64,000 nucleotides of DNA, from NCBI RefSeq assembly GCF_017875835.1, contig NZ_JAGING010000001.1, positions 2,294,001-2,358,000 on the forward strand, in the 5' to 3' direction. Under the pieces are notes generated by a model that was not told where the DNA came from, made no database searches, and saw nothing but the letters and a program-made list of their open reading frames with translations. Made by a program: the position numbers and the translations under genes. Shown piece by piece: positions 22,101 through 25,789 of this stretch. The number at the start of each line of letters is the position of its first letter. The first letter of the stretch is position 1. Source of the stretch: Psychrobacter sp. PL19 (lineage in GTDB: Bacteria > Pseudomonadota > Gammaproteobacteria > Pseudomonadales > Moraxellaceae).

Positions 22101-22455
22101 CCACATCTCCTATCTCTAATTGAGTCACGTAATCATAGGTTTCGCCAGTATCAGGAATGTAATAATAGTACTCGCCATCTTCGCCAATTCCGAGCAGCGA
22201 GATATCTTTTTTATTATAAAAATTTTCAATAATAAGGTCACTATCTTGGCCGTCTTTTTCAAATGAGACGTGTAAATCATTTTTTATACGTTTAGTAATA
22301 ATATGGTTGGGAGCACGTCCAATAGCGGTATCATGAAACTCGTAGTTAACTTTGTCCACCGCATTAATGATAGTGGGCTTACCATCTTCAGTGATGACCT
22401 GCACTTCATTAACAGTACTAGTAGCGTTATGTGTCTTAACAATAATAATATTCAT
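1165..22455 (-). CDS. Giant BapA-like type I secreted RTX adhesin
   Basis: One uninterrupted frame of 7096 residues (roughly 0.7 MDa). Residues 1-120 resemble the BapA prefix domain. A Trp/Ala/Gly-rich hydrophobic stretch follows at about 128-154, and there is no Sec signal. Residues about 165-4603 are 41 cadherin-like units, 27 of about 103 and 14 of about 118 residues, each with an Asp-rich calcium-type DSDIDG or DTDVDG loop. Residues about 4604-6890 are non-identical Ig/cadherin/VCBS-like domains. Seven RTX nonapeptides lie at about 6902-6964, followed by a roughly 130-residue tail ending in hydrophobic DTTLII, as expected of a type I secretion signal. The family mediates surface attachment and biofilm formation. 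The start is supported by AAAGGTGAG just upstream of the ATG. The OmpA-like lipoprotein gene ends 88 bases upstream on the same strand, so co-transcription is likely. No ABC exporter, membrane fusion protein or TolC gene is in the window, so the exporter must lie elsewhere. Confidence 0.93.
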   Translation of the reverse strand: MNIIIVKTHNATSTVNEVQVITEDGKPTIINAVDKVNYEFHDTAIGRAPNHIITKRIKNDLHVSFEKDGQDSDLIIENFYNKKDISLLGIGEDGEYYYYIPDTGETYDYVTQLEIGDVEGQALGGTEYIAAAGMPWWIPAAAGLGLVGLVAGISSRNNDKYVNSAPVVAPEVTTTLEDTSIIGNVLSNDTDVDGDTLTVSSATIDTNGNGTSEALTLGTATTITAANGSAIGELTLNSDGSYSFVSAADFNGSVPQISYTVSDGIDTANTTLDITVDPINDAPIAVDDSYSVNEDGSVILTPLKGDSDIDGDTLTITSINGTVLTGAAQVIAAPNGSVSIDSNGGILFTPEANFNGEVEFDYTISDGNGSTDTATETITVTSVNDAPVAVNDAYTVAEDGSVALNPLKSDSDIDGNPLTVTSINGTALTGATQSITVPNGVVNIDVKGVISFSPNSNFNGSVSFPYTISDGSTTASAIETITVTPVNDAPVAVSDAYTVAEDGSIALNPLKSDSDIDGNPLTVTSINGTALTGATQSITVPNGVVNIDANGGINFSPNSNFNGSVSFPYTISDGSTTASAIETITVTPVNDAPVAVNDAYTVAEDGSVALNPLKSDSDIDGNPLTVTSINGTALTGATQSITVPNGVVNIDANGGILFTPEANFNGSVSFPYTISDGSTTASAIETITVTPVNDAPVVAPEVTTTLEDTSITGNVLSNDTDVDGDTLTVSSATIDTNGNGTSEALTLGTATTITAANDSAIGILTLNSDGSYTFTPATNFNGSAPQVVYTVTDSKGGSVSTTLDITVTPVNDAPVVAPEVTTTLEDTSIIGNVLSNDTDVDGDTLTVSSATIDTNGNGTLEALTLGTATTITAANDSAIGTLTLNSDGSYVFTPATNFNGSAPQVVYTVTDSKGGSVSTTLDITVTPVNDAPVAVNDAYTVAEDGSVALNPLKNDSDIDGNPLTVTSINGTALTGAAQSITVPNGVVNIDANGGINFSPNSNFNGSVSFPYTISDGSTTASAIETITVTSVNDAPVAVNDAYTVAEDRSVALNPLKNDSDIDGNPLTVTSINGTALTGAAQSITVPNGSVSIDSNGGILFTPEANFNGSVSFPYTISDGSTTASAIETITVTPVNDAPVVAPEVTTTLEDTSIIGNVLSNDTDVDGDTLTVSSATIDTNGNGTSEALTLGTATTITAANGSAIGELTLNSDGSYSFVSAADFNGSVPQISYTVSDGIDTANTTLDITVDPINDAPIAVDDSYSVNEDGSVILTPLKGDSDIDGDTLTITSINGTVLTGAAQVIAAPNGSVSIDSNGGILFTPEANFNGEVEFDYTISDGNGSTDTATETITVTSVNDAPVAVNDAYTVAEDGSVALNPLKSDSDIDGNPLTVTSINGTALTGATQSITVPNGVVNIDVKGVISFSPNSNFNGSVSFPYTISDGSTTASAIETITVTPVNDAPVAVSDAYTVAEDGSIALNPLKGDSDIDGDMLSIININGTAVTPEVAQSIAVDNGVVKIDVNGAITFTPEANFNGEVEFDYTISDGNGSTDTATETITVTPVNDAPVAKPEVETTDEDVTLTGNVLDNDTDIDSSTLTVSAASVDVDGSGTQVAITLGSATTITAANGSAIGELTLNSDGSYSFVSAADFNGSVPQISYTVSDGIDTANTTLDITVDPINDVPIAVDDSYSVNEDGSVILTPLKGDSDIDGDTLTITSINGTVLTGAAQVIAAPNGSVSIDSNGGILFTPEANFNGEVEFDYTISDGNGSTDTATETITVTSVNDAPVAVNDAYTVAEDGSVALNPLKSDSDIDGNPLTVTSINGTALTGATQSITVPNGVVNIDANGGISFSPDSNFNGSVSFPYTISDGSTTASAIETITVTPVNDAPVAVNDAYTVAEDGSVALNPLKSDSDIDGNPLTVTSINGTALTGAAQSITVPNGVVNIDANGGINFSPNSNFNGSVSFPYTISDGSTTASAIETITVTPVNDAPVAVNDAYTVTEDGSVALNPLKSDSDIDGNPLTVTSINGTALTGATQSITVPNGVVNIDANGGINFSPNSNFNGSVSFPYTISDGSTTASAIETITVTPVNDAPVAVNDAYTVAEDRSVALNPLKNDSDIDGNPLTVTSINGTALTGAAQSITVPNGSVSIDSNGGILFTPEANFNGSVSFPYTISDGSTTASAIETITVTPVNDAPVAVNDAYTVAEDRSVALNPLKNDSDIDGNPLTVTSINGTALTGAAQSITVPNGSVSIDSNGGILFTPEANFNGSVSFPYTISDGSTTASAIETITVTPVNDAPVVAPEVTTTLEDTSIIGNVLSNDTDVDGDTLTVSSATIDTNGNGTSEALTLGTATTITAANGSTIGILTLNSDGSYTFTPATNFNGSVPQVVYTVTDSKGGSVSTTLDITVTPVNDAPVAVNDAYTVAEDGSVALNPLKSDSDIDGNPLTVTSINGTALTGATQSITVPNGVVNIDANGGINFSPNSNFNGSVSFPYTISDGSTTASAIETITVTPVNDAPVAVNDAYTVAEDRSVALNPLKNDSDIDGNPLTVTSINGTALTGATQSITVPNGVVNIDANGGILFTPEANFNGSVSFPYTISDGSTTASAIETITVTPVNDAPVAVNDAYTVAEDRSVALNPLKNDSDIDGNPLTVTSINGTALTGAAQSITVPNGSVSIDSNGGILFTPEANFNGSVSFPYTISDGSTTASAIETITVTPVNDAPVVAPEVTTTLEDTSIIGNVLSNDTDVDGDTLTVSSATIDTNGNGTSEALTLGTATTITAANGSTIGILTLNSDGSYTFTPATNFNGSVPQVVYTVTDSKGGSVSTTLDITVTPVNDAPVAVNDAYTVAEDGSVALNPLKSDSDIDGNPLTVTSINGTALTGATQSITVPNGVVNIDANGGINFSPNSNFNGSVSFPYTISDGSTTASAIETITVTPVNDAPVAVNDAYTVAEDRSVALNPLKNDSDIDGNPLTVTSINGTALTGATQSITVPNGVVNIDANGGILFTPEANFNGKVEFDYTISDGNGSTDTATETITVTSVNDAPVAKPEVETTDEDVTLTGNVLDNDTDIDSSTLTVSAASVDVDGSGTQVAITLGSATTITAANGSAIGELTLNSDGSYSFVPAADFNGSVPQISYTVSDGIDTANTTLDITVDPINDAPIAVDDSYSVNEDGSVILTPLKGDSDIDGDTLTITSINGTVLTGAAQVIAAPNGSVSIDSNGGILFTPEANFNGEVEFDYTISDGNGSTDTATETITITSVNDAPVVKPEVETTDEDVTLTGNVLDNDTDIDSSTLTVSAASVDVDGSGTQVAITLGSATTITAANGSAIGELTLNSDGSYSFVPAADFNGSVPQISYTVSDGIDTANTTLDITVDPINDAPIAVDDSYSVNEDGSVILTPLKGDSDIDGDTLTITSINGTVLTGAAQVIAAPNGSVSIDSNGGILFTPEANFNGSVSFPYTISDGSTTASAIETITVTPVNDAPVAVNDAYTVTEDGSVALNPLKSDSDIDGNPLTVTSINGTALTGATQSITVPNGVVNIDANGGISFSPNSNFNGSVSFPYTISDGSTTASAIETITVTPVNDAPVAVNDAYTVAEDRSVALNPLKNDSDIDGNPLTVTSINGTALTGAAQSITVPNGSVSIDSNGGILFTPEANFNGSVSFPYTISDGSTTASAIETITVTPVNDAPVAVNDAYTVAEDRSVALNPLKNDSDIDGNPLTVTSINGTALTGAAQSITVPNGSVSIDSNGGILFTPEANFNGSVSFPYTISDGSTTASAIETITVTPVNDAPVVAPEVTTTLEDTSIIGNVLSNDTDVDGDTLTVSSATIDTNGNGTSEALTLGTATTITAANGSTIGILTLNSDGSYTFTPATNFNGSVPQVAYTVTDSKGGSVSTTLDITVTPVNDAPVVAPEVTTTLEDTSIIGNVLSNDTDVDGDTLTVSSATIDTNGNGTSEALTLGTATTITAANGSTIGTLTLNSDGSYVFTPATNFNGSAPQVVYTVTDSKGGSVSTTLDITVTPVNDAPVAVNDAYTVAEDGSVVLTPLTTGIADSDIDLDTLSITNINGTALTPGTAQSITVPNGVVNIDVKGVISFSPDSNFNGSVSFPYTISDGSTTASAIETITVTPVNDAPVAVNDAYTVAEDGSVALNPLKSDSDIDGNPLTVTSINGTALTGATQSITVPNGVVNIDANGGINFSPNSNFNGSVSFPYTISDGSTTASAIETITVTPVNDAPVVAPEVTTTLEDTSIIGNVLSNDTDVDGDTLTVSSATIDTNGNGTSEALTLGTATTITAANDSAIGILTLNSDGSYTFTPATNFNGSAPQVVYTVTDSKGGSVSTTLDITVTPVNDAPVVAPEVTTTLEDTSIIGNVLSNDTDVDGDTLTVSSATIDTNGNGTSEALTLGTATTITAANDSAIGILTLNSDGSYTFTPATNFNGSAPQVVYTVTDSKGGSVSTTLDITVTPVNDAPVVAPEVTTTLEDTSIIGNVLSNDTDVDGDTLTVSSATIDTNGNGTSEALTLGTATTITAANGSTIGTLTLNSDGSYVFTPATNFNGSAPQVVYTVTDSKGGSVSTTLDITVTPVNDAPVAVDDTKTGISGQPLVIRVLDNDSDLENNIDATRVRLIDPNTGTQVSSITVANEGVWTISSVTGEVTFTPKTGFTSDPTPVKYVVSDLNGLQSNPALITLNYPNITPVAQPDTKSLIEDSGAATVTGNVLTNDNLGNTPIQKIVWGSETANYGSVTKNSDGTYSYTLNNSNSSVQALAQEQKVTEIFNYTITDQDGQTSTSSLTITITGTNDRPTITNGATATGIIDSRQITEQTDTVAIIRTGVINFADVDTTDTLTLSYLKTENLYSYGSGNTLTSLTTEQKTALENIFSVTKTDNSQGSWNINAISTALDIIPEGQSVTIRYAVQVADNKSVVTTANGNQISKSEIRYVEVTIIGTNDGGIALANNAITINENGTTTKSGVKATIFDANDTDDPDFGEQLTVESFEIGGGTTISVDPINANNTAQNVVINGNKVGEIIFNSDGTYVYTATTDYSGTLPVITANVSNGVTGATRETASQTLTITVKPVSDKPGLTAVSVSTPEDTTVLLGLKAPTITDNQDLNGAVNNTDNPERIGLITLTGIPSGVVLNYGSGIINTTANQTIRIKLSDVPIINNPPNLSSLTATMTKAEFESMTLTPPKDNATNISISMSVTEYEVNTDGDIARVDSNGNPVNTGGTLIAGATSTTNIVVNVQAVTDSVGNNATGDDVSQFGYTADAANVSGNTFTATANEGEYTTLPITTKFGDLVGGTSNQETYGFVIKGLISGAIIEFTPAGSTTATLYTANASGQVLIGATQSGTTITATTLIARAGTEPQIRIKSADYDSRDMSSVTISLYTQDHDSDLASTPKDKTVELISTVNVNLTVTPVGGQVGMTASAISTTEDTAVTLDKFGFKVLDNKSDTSNANPETITKIEFTLLEGWIYKDSAGNSTTGISGGSNITVNVISSTDLSNFSIKPPAQSSKDANFTFKVTSSDIDDDGGNSNSKTTELPPKKITVTPVAEMVGGRSDSDQVDDLTINSDHTYTTTAQEDTAFNLGVDGTFNLQTGWSNQDDTVNFGQESHTNNPTDSEQTYAHLTFGNKDGTVFTSIAGAVFTYNNGSKTVSIIDNGLGVDIPAAYLNTVTVTAPTNYSDFSKTASASTAVKVQAKTLDYDEDGTGKVETTSGESYLTFVVKGVADKVTLAVDPATGNEDQAINGGNQRDGSSAAVIDSAKGIPLKIRPSSRDNDGSEVYDVTISSIPVGAQLYIHKGTTITELVPINGSVTIADYTKAVDKLYFIPAENFSGTVNLQVSSVSKESDGDISVPLILTLPVTVVGKADLILNDDLKVSAESGKNYTYITDEATVDATVNKTIALSDLFNTVADIKAYDADVPLAEQVIYRVEGLPVGFNLTGEGVTFLGGVGDKRVWSIMLESLKDGSAQLVAPNNFAGDVSFTITGVTTETGSGNSVSHDKKQVTILVKPDAADSTMNNPQIVATEDVWTTIDFKAAFVSTDTTNSANSMTGYEALKSIIISANTLSDADLTLRVDGGVVALKANENITITAGQKVEFKYDSDKLHSDSNVNIAFDYTYTDITKLSDDSEISETSLTKSAIVNVTFQSVTDQPVITLSSTDNKIDNSGNDDTLSVVVSMTSLDQDGSESFTRLEVRDVPEGLIVVGGILSDSIWYVDITDQAITAAQPTYELVLALNESSPNIPEGTFAIKVTGVTQDINGQGRDGKEEKVEAQKFDIVLSRPVTDSTDPTRTADLIAIFQKETIEPSQSDEDTKIVLGDILNATLVSDLSVPVIAYTFLISNLPVGTLLQSPNDDVSIQQVNGKYLIDVKEASNLTPEEALNTITVTPPANFSTNVSETNQDISFDVIFTALDNNGREAIAKIDNVRVTIKPLTDPMDAAGKNTIVQIAEDTTVNININLKNSADGDYVELIDGNLYIQLNETKLFTGTGPAGVLTDASGNVLLPVTLQANAVGNIPAGTYYVLKVTDANTFISGINPPDTVMIKYTPAENADGSAVVKVYTAHKEVTDIVEHDSGTLTYEHSYDIKVAKQSDNMKITSSSNGSTTTAIGDEDTMIAIDYKITNIDEGDTAAAISLDNIPNDYLVYYTNKNGTKALANNNGDIDGDGDNLWSINVSNLGSINSGETSNIFIVPPNNISGTEVQGIEMKVINDSGSISAPLVIDLDITPVADQIIFKPTSVLGFQGKWTALNLNANMVDIDGSETVNVILTGENLYGDVLKVATSAGTAIDVTWSAATKTYTIVGITPAQLNDLLVQSATSYVGTLKISLQTVETANSASQTTLVTDIDVDIAPTLTFSGTDKDDALISVNQTNSVNYSGGAGNDTFIGGSGNDFLAGGSGNDFLVGGSGNDFLDGGSGNDFLDGGIGADTLKGGIGNDTIVFTADNILMDGGDGIDSLLINIADTSIDFSNFDSTVFESFEVIDMTGNGAQKLTNLSTSDVLDIMNETVMTGKKLIINGDSADSVSLSGTGWTNTGTRQQDGNSYDVYSFGDTNGTHDVLIQSAIDIDTTLII
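1564..1752 (-). repeat. RTX nonapeptide block of the giant adhesin
   Basis: Seven consecutive GGxGxDxxx nonapeptides, including four very similar GGSGNDFLx copies, are encoded here. In RTX proteins these bind calcium and fold into a parallel beta-roll after export. They sit directly before the presumed secretion signal. Several copies are nearly identical at DNA level, so copy-number variation by slippage is possible. Confidence 0.9.
8647..21963 (-). repeat. 41-unit tandem cadherin-like repeat array, 309 and 354 bp units
   Basis: Reading the protein from its N-terminus gives 41 units, each starting APVA/APVV/APIA and ending xVND or PIND. Type A units are about 103 residues (309 bp). Type B units are about 118 residues (354 bp). 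Fourteen B and 27 A units predict about 4433 residues, against 4439 observed. Neighbouring copies are often identical or nearly identical over hundreds of bases. Higher-order copies are visible: a B-A-A-A block recurs with a 1281 bp period (for example 14054 and 15335), and a nine-unit block recurs with a 2916 bp period (18869 and 21785). The GC content and codon choice of the array look more uniform than in the flanking non-repetitive part of the same gene. Confidence 0.95.
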
Positions 22456-22513
22456 ATTCTCACCTTTCGTTTTTTATTTTTTTGATACCGGTTAAATTAT
22501 TTTTGTATCAGGC

Positions 22514-22533
22514 AACCTCAATTATTGGAGGTT
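22514..22533 (-). promoter_or_regulatory. Intergenic hairpin between the OmpA-like gene and the giant adhesin
   Basis: A perfect six-base inverted repeat (AACCTC / GAGGTT, 8-base loop) lies just after the lipoprotein stop codon and about 60 bases before the adhesin ATG. There is no U-tract on the coding strand, so it looks more like an mRNA-processing or stability element, or a leaky attenuator setting the ratio of the two products, than a full terminator. Confidence 0.4.
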
Positions 22534-22543
22534 AATACGATTA

Positions 22544-23521
22544 TCAATTGGTTAAGCGCTCTTCAACGACAGCGACTACACGTCTATTGATTCGTTGTCC
22601 TTCTGCATTATCATTACTTGCTCTCGGCTTTGATTCTCCATAACCAACCGCTTTTAAGCGCTCAGCTGCAATCCCAAAACGAGTGATTAACACCTCTTTT
22701 ACGGCATCAACTCGTCGTTGCGATAAAGCTTGGTTATAGGTATCACTGCCGCGCTTGTCTGTATGACCTTCGACGGTAGTGGCTGTGTTTGGATACTGCA
22801 TCATAAACTCTGCTAGTTCCGCTATTTTTATATAATATTCTGGCTGGACAACGGCTTTATCAGTTTCAAACAGCACTTCAAGATCAATAGTGACCCTTTC
22901 AGCTAAAATAGGAGGTTGTGGCTGTATCACTGGAGGCAGTACTACAGGTAACGAAGTAGCGATAGGAGCTGGACAGCTTGGAACTACCCGGCTGATTTGA
23001 TGCGTTTGATAACGCTTATTAGCTAATAGCTGTAATGCACTATCAGACGTAATCTGCTCTAGTGTCCCCTTTCCTGTTTCGTCCATATCAATATAGAAAA
23101 AGTATGTTTGACCACCAACTAATTCATATATTTTTTTATCCGCTAATAAGTTGTTGTTTTTAAATCCAGTAGCATTTGCGCTAAGCTGATTGATACCAAC
23201 ACACGAGTTGACTACAGTATAATTTCCCGGATGCAGACTAACTTGAAACCTATTGTTAACCGCAATATTGGCGCTTGTTTGTTCAGGGTCACTATCGTTT
23301 TTTCGGACAAAAACTAACCTAGTATTATCAGTAGCCACTTGTTTTACTAATACAGCATTAATATCAATATCTACTTGGTTATTCCATACCACACTGCCGA
23401 CACGGCGGGTGTCTCCATCGTTATCGATACCATCATTACCAGTGATAGCACATGCAGTAATACTAAATAAAATAATTGGCACTACAACAGTGGCGATAGT
23501 ATTTTTAAATACCCTTTCCAT
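22544..23521 (-). CDS. OmpA-family peptidoglycan-binding lipoprotein
   Basis: Protein of 325 residues from the ATG at 23521. This start has AGGA seven bases upstream and puts the signal peptide at the N-terminus. An ATG 33 bases further upstream would add an implausible extension. The lipobox is ITAC with Cys24 as the lipidation site. Residues about 45-185 form a domain that binds no family I can name with certainty but resembles DUF2846-type lipoprotein domains (LVFVRKND, PGNYTVV). A Pro-rich linker follows at 186-207. An OmpA_C domain spans about 210-322, with GHTDKRG (Asp255) and LSQRR (Arg270) as diaminopimelate-binding positions and the terminal GQRINRRV motif. It should tether the envelope to peptidoglycan. 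Its position immediately upstream of the giant adhesin gene suggests a role in anchoring or exporting that adhesin; this is inference. Confidence 0.88.
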   Translation of the reverse strand: MERVFKNTIATVVVPIILFSITACAITGNDGIDNDGDTRRVGSVVWNNQVDIDINAVLVKQVATDNTRLVFVRKNDSDPEQTSANIAVNNRFQVSLHPGNYTVVNSCVGINQLSANATGFKNNNLLADKKIYELVGGQTYFFYIDMDETGKGTLEQITSDSALQLLANKRYQTHQISRVVPSCPAPIATSLPVVLPPVIQPQPPILAERVTIDLEVLFETDKAVVQPEYYIKIAELAEFMMQYPNTATTVEGHTDKRGSDTYNQALSQRRVDAVKEVLITRFGIAAERLKAVGYGESKPRASNDNAEGQRINRRVVAVVEERLTN

Positions 23522-23554
23522 AGTAAATTCCTGAATGATAGTTTGTAGAGTCAC

Positions 23555-24264
23555 TCGTGGTTAAAAATAGTGGTTTTTTAATTAAATGTTATGGACAAGA
23601 CACTCTTTGTTATATTGCTATGTTTTTTAAGTAAGCCCATAGAACATCTGAGAGAATTGCATTTACTTGAAAAATTAAATTTTTATTTTTATGAGTGTGT
23701 TTGAGGCATGTTGAACATTTGACCATAGCACTGACAGTGACTATCTTTTAGTCACTTCAAAGTCAAAAATATCTAGTTTAATAGCTCTCTTGCACAAGTC
23801 ATCGTTAACCATTGAAACTCGGTTAATGGCAATCAATGGAATGGTATTTTTACAAAAGGTCTAGTCATTCTAAGCGGATAATTTTGGCAAAGTAGCGGCA
23901 AAAAAGAGTACTGTTTCCGTTTTAGAGGGTTGGGGCTGATGCTAAAACGGCTCCGTACCATGTAGCAACTTTAGCTGACGCAGCTGCATTATCATCGAGT
24001 TATCTGTTGTCTGGAACACAGCGCTCATTGACTGGCAGCAGTGCTTATTGATAAATATTTAACGCTCCCTAATATATTTTATACAATATAATATTGATGT
24101 GCTAGGCCAGCCATTCTACTTAATAGACCGTTCATCTTGTTTTATGTATAAAATAACTCTATACACTTACTTAGCTATAGTAATTCCAAAATAGGAGGGG
24201 TGCGCTATCTCCAAAATAGGTAAGGTGAAATGAAACGATGATTGACTCGGCAGATTCTAGAACG
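23555..24264. other. Gene-free AT-rich spacer
   Basis: No convincing coding frame or RNA gene was found. The likely promoter for the OmpA-like lipoprotein and giant adhesin genes lies at the left end. Near 24185-24220 an 11-base sequence (TCCAAAATAGG) occurs twice, 25 bases apart, just before the transposase remnant. It may belong to the old terminal region of that element. Confidence 0.5.
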
Positions 24265-24775
24265 CAAGTGCTTAAATATCAGCCAAAAAAAAGACATTGA
24301 TACACCCAAAAGCCTACGCGATCAAAAGAACGCAGTATCAAAGTCAGCTTAATGATTACATCGCTGAAGGCTATCCTGTGTTTTACATGGATTAGAGCGA
24401 CTTTGAGTATGAGAGGCTATGCGCCGATAGGTTCACCTTGTATCGACAACTACAGCTTGCAGGGTTCAAGCTGAACCAATATGATTGGTGATTTGTACGA
24501 AAACACACTATTCGGGCTTAGTTACCTTGGGAGGGGATATCAATGGATATATATTATAAGACTGGTGCAAATGCACTCTCGTTCCAAGCCTGAAGACTAA
24601 ACCCATGATGGTCATGGACGAGGATAAAGCAAAGCACTGCTTTGCCCGAGTGCAAGACGAGAGCTCTACTCAAGTGGGAGAAGAAATAGGCACAGGCTAA
24701 GTTTCTACGCCAAGGTTGGATAAATAATAGTTTGAATAAACTATTTTATAATATGGGCTGTATTTCTTTTATCTT
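24265..24775 (+). pseudogene. IS630-family transposase remnant, multiply frameshifted
   Basis: Short peptides in shifting frames match the order expected of an IS630-type DDE transposase. First is HPKAYAIKRTQYQ, then NDYIAEGYPVFYMD followed by an in-frame TAG where the catalytic motif should read DES. After a frame change come GYAPIGSPCID and TNMIGDLYENTLF. Then PMMVMDEDKA stands where the second Asp motif is expected, and EKK-stop-AQAKFLRQGWINN at the C-terminus (around 24680-24730). At least two stop codons and several frameshifts inactivate it, and the LPPYSPDLNPIE region is partly missing. No flanking terminal inverted repeats or target duplication could be confirmed. Family placement comes from remembered motifs and is fairly secure; the exact ends are not. 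Confidence 0.8.
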
Positions 24776-24980
24776 AGATTAACGATAGCGGCACAACGGA
24801 TTAACTGTTGCAACAAAAAATTGTAGATGAATATGTCGTTTGGTGTGCTGAAGATGGACTATAAGATTTAGTGGCATACAGTCTGAACCAAGCGAGATAA
24901 TTTGCCACTAGCCCGCCACAATATTGGCAGCAAGGCATCAAGTCGATACCTTGCTCATTTATTTGAGCACTTACTTAATG

Positions 24981-25403
24981 TTATTCTGCCAATAGCTTAA
25001 CCAGTAAATCATGTATTTCGTTCTTGAGTTCTTTATCTTCGATTTTATTAGCACTAATTTTCGCATTTTGTAGATTTTCAATAGCTGCCTCAGTTTGCCC
25101 TAATTCAACTTGCAATACCGCCATGGAAAAAGCAATTGAGGACATACAGTCTTTTGAATTAATCGCAATCGCTTTTTTTAGGGCTTTTTCGTAGATAATT
25201 AGCGCCTCATCTAATTCCTCTGTAAAGTCAGCCAGTGTCTCCCATTGTACGGGATGGTCTTTATCGGTGTTTTCGTTATCGCTGCATATAGTCTGTAACT
25301 CTACATAAAGTGCATCGAAAGCTTCTTGATTACGTCTATTGTTCGCCTCTAGCAGCTCTTCAGCTAAAATATAGACTGATTTATATATTTTGGTATTGAT
25401 CAT
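24981..25403 (-). CDS. Small TPR-like helical protein
   Basis: Protein of 140 residues, entirely helical in character and acidic, with no signal peptide or membrane segment. Residues about 62-120 look like two tetratricopeptide-type helical pairs (LDEALIIYEKALKKAIAIN, then SIAFSMAVLQVELGQTEAAIENLQNA), with the usual Ala/Gly/Leu pattern. TPR folds bind peptide partners; the partner here is unknown. A Shine-Dalgarno (GAGGAAATGAG) precedes the ATG. The gene stands alone between the transposase remnant and a gene-free spacer, in divergent orientation to the amidohydrolase. The family assignment is pattern-based and the function is unknown. Confidence 0.65.
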   Translation of the reverse strand: MINTKIYKSVYILAEELLEANNRRNQEAFDALYVELQTICSDNENTDKDHPVQWETLADFTEELDEALIIYEKALKKAIAINSKDCMSSIAFSMAVLQVELGQTEAAIENLQNAKISANKIEDKELKNEIHDLLVKLLAE

Positions 25404-25789
25404 TACTCATTTCCTCTCTTTACTACTAATAAAATAACAACCAGTAAATGAACTTACTTGGCAGTGGAAAAGCTTAATCTAAGTAAGTTGACGGTGTCTG
25501 GCAATGCTTGACTAAGATAACGAGCGTAATATTAGTCTTATGGAGAGTTATCTCAAAGACTAAGACCAGATAAAAGCCGCTAACTATAACAGAGAGAGCC
25601 ATGATTAACGCAGGAATAAACACCATAAGAGCTGAAATCTTTGCAAGGTGTCAATAACGACCAGCAGATAATAATCAGTTTTACTACCATACCAAACACA
25701 TAAAATAAAACTATAGAGGCAATGACTCACTAGACAAAAAAGCCCAAATGGTACTTAATTGAGTACTAATGGACACGAGGGAGATAATG
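25404..25789. other. Divergent promoter spacer
   Basis: Gene-free stretch between the divergently transcribed TPR-like gene and the amidohydrolase. It presumably carries both promoters, but I cannot pick out convincing -35/-10 pairs. The GAGGGAG at 25777-25783 is the ribosome binding site that decides the amidohydrolase start. Confidence 0.5.

Noticed and set aside
8783..22123. Dozens of plus-strand open frames of 60-170 codons inside the adhesin array
   Set aside because: They recur with the 309/354 bp period, have no ribosome binding sites, and are antisense shadows of the repeat units.
24781..24975. Fragmentary frame (VDEYVVWCAEDGL and following) after the transposase remnant
   Set aside because: Contains stops, matches no family I recognise, and has no start signal; could be decayed coding DNA but cannot be supported.
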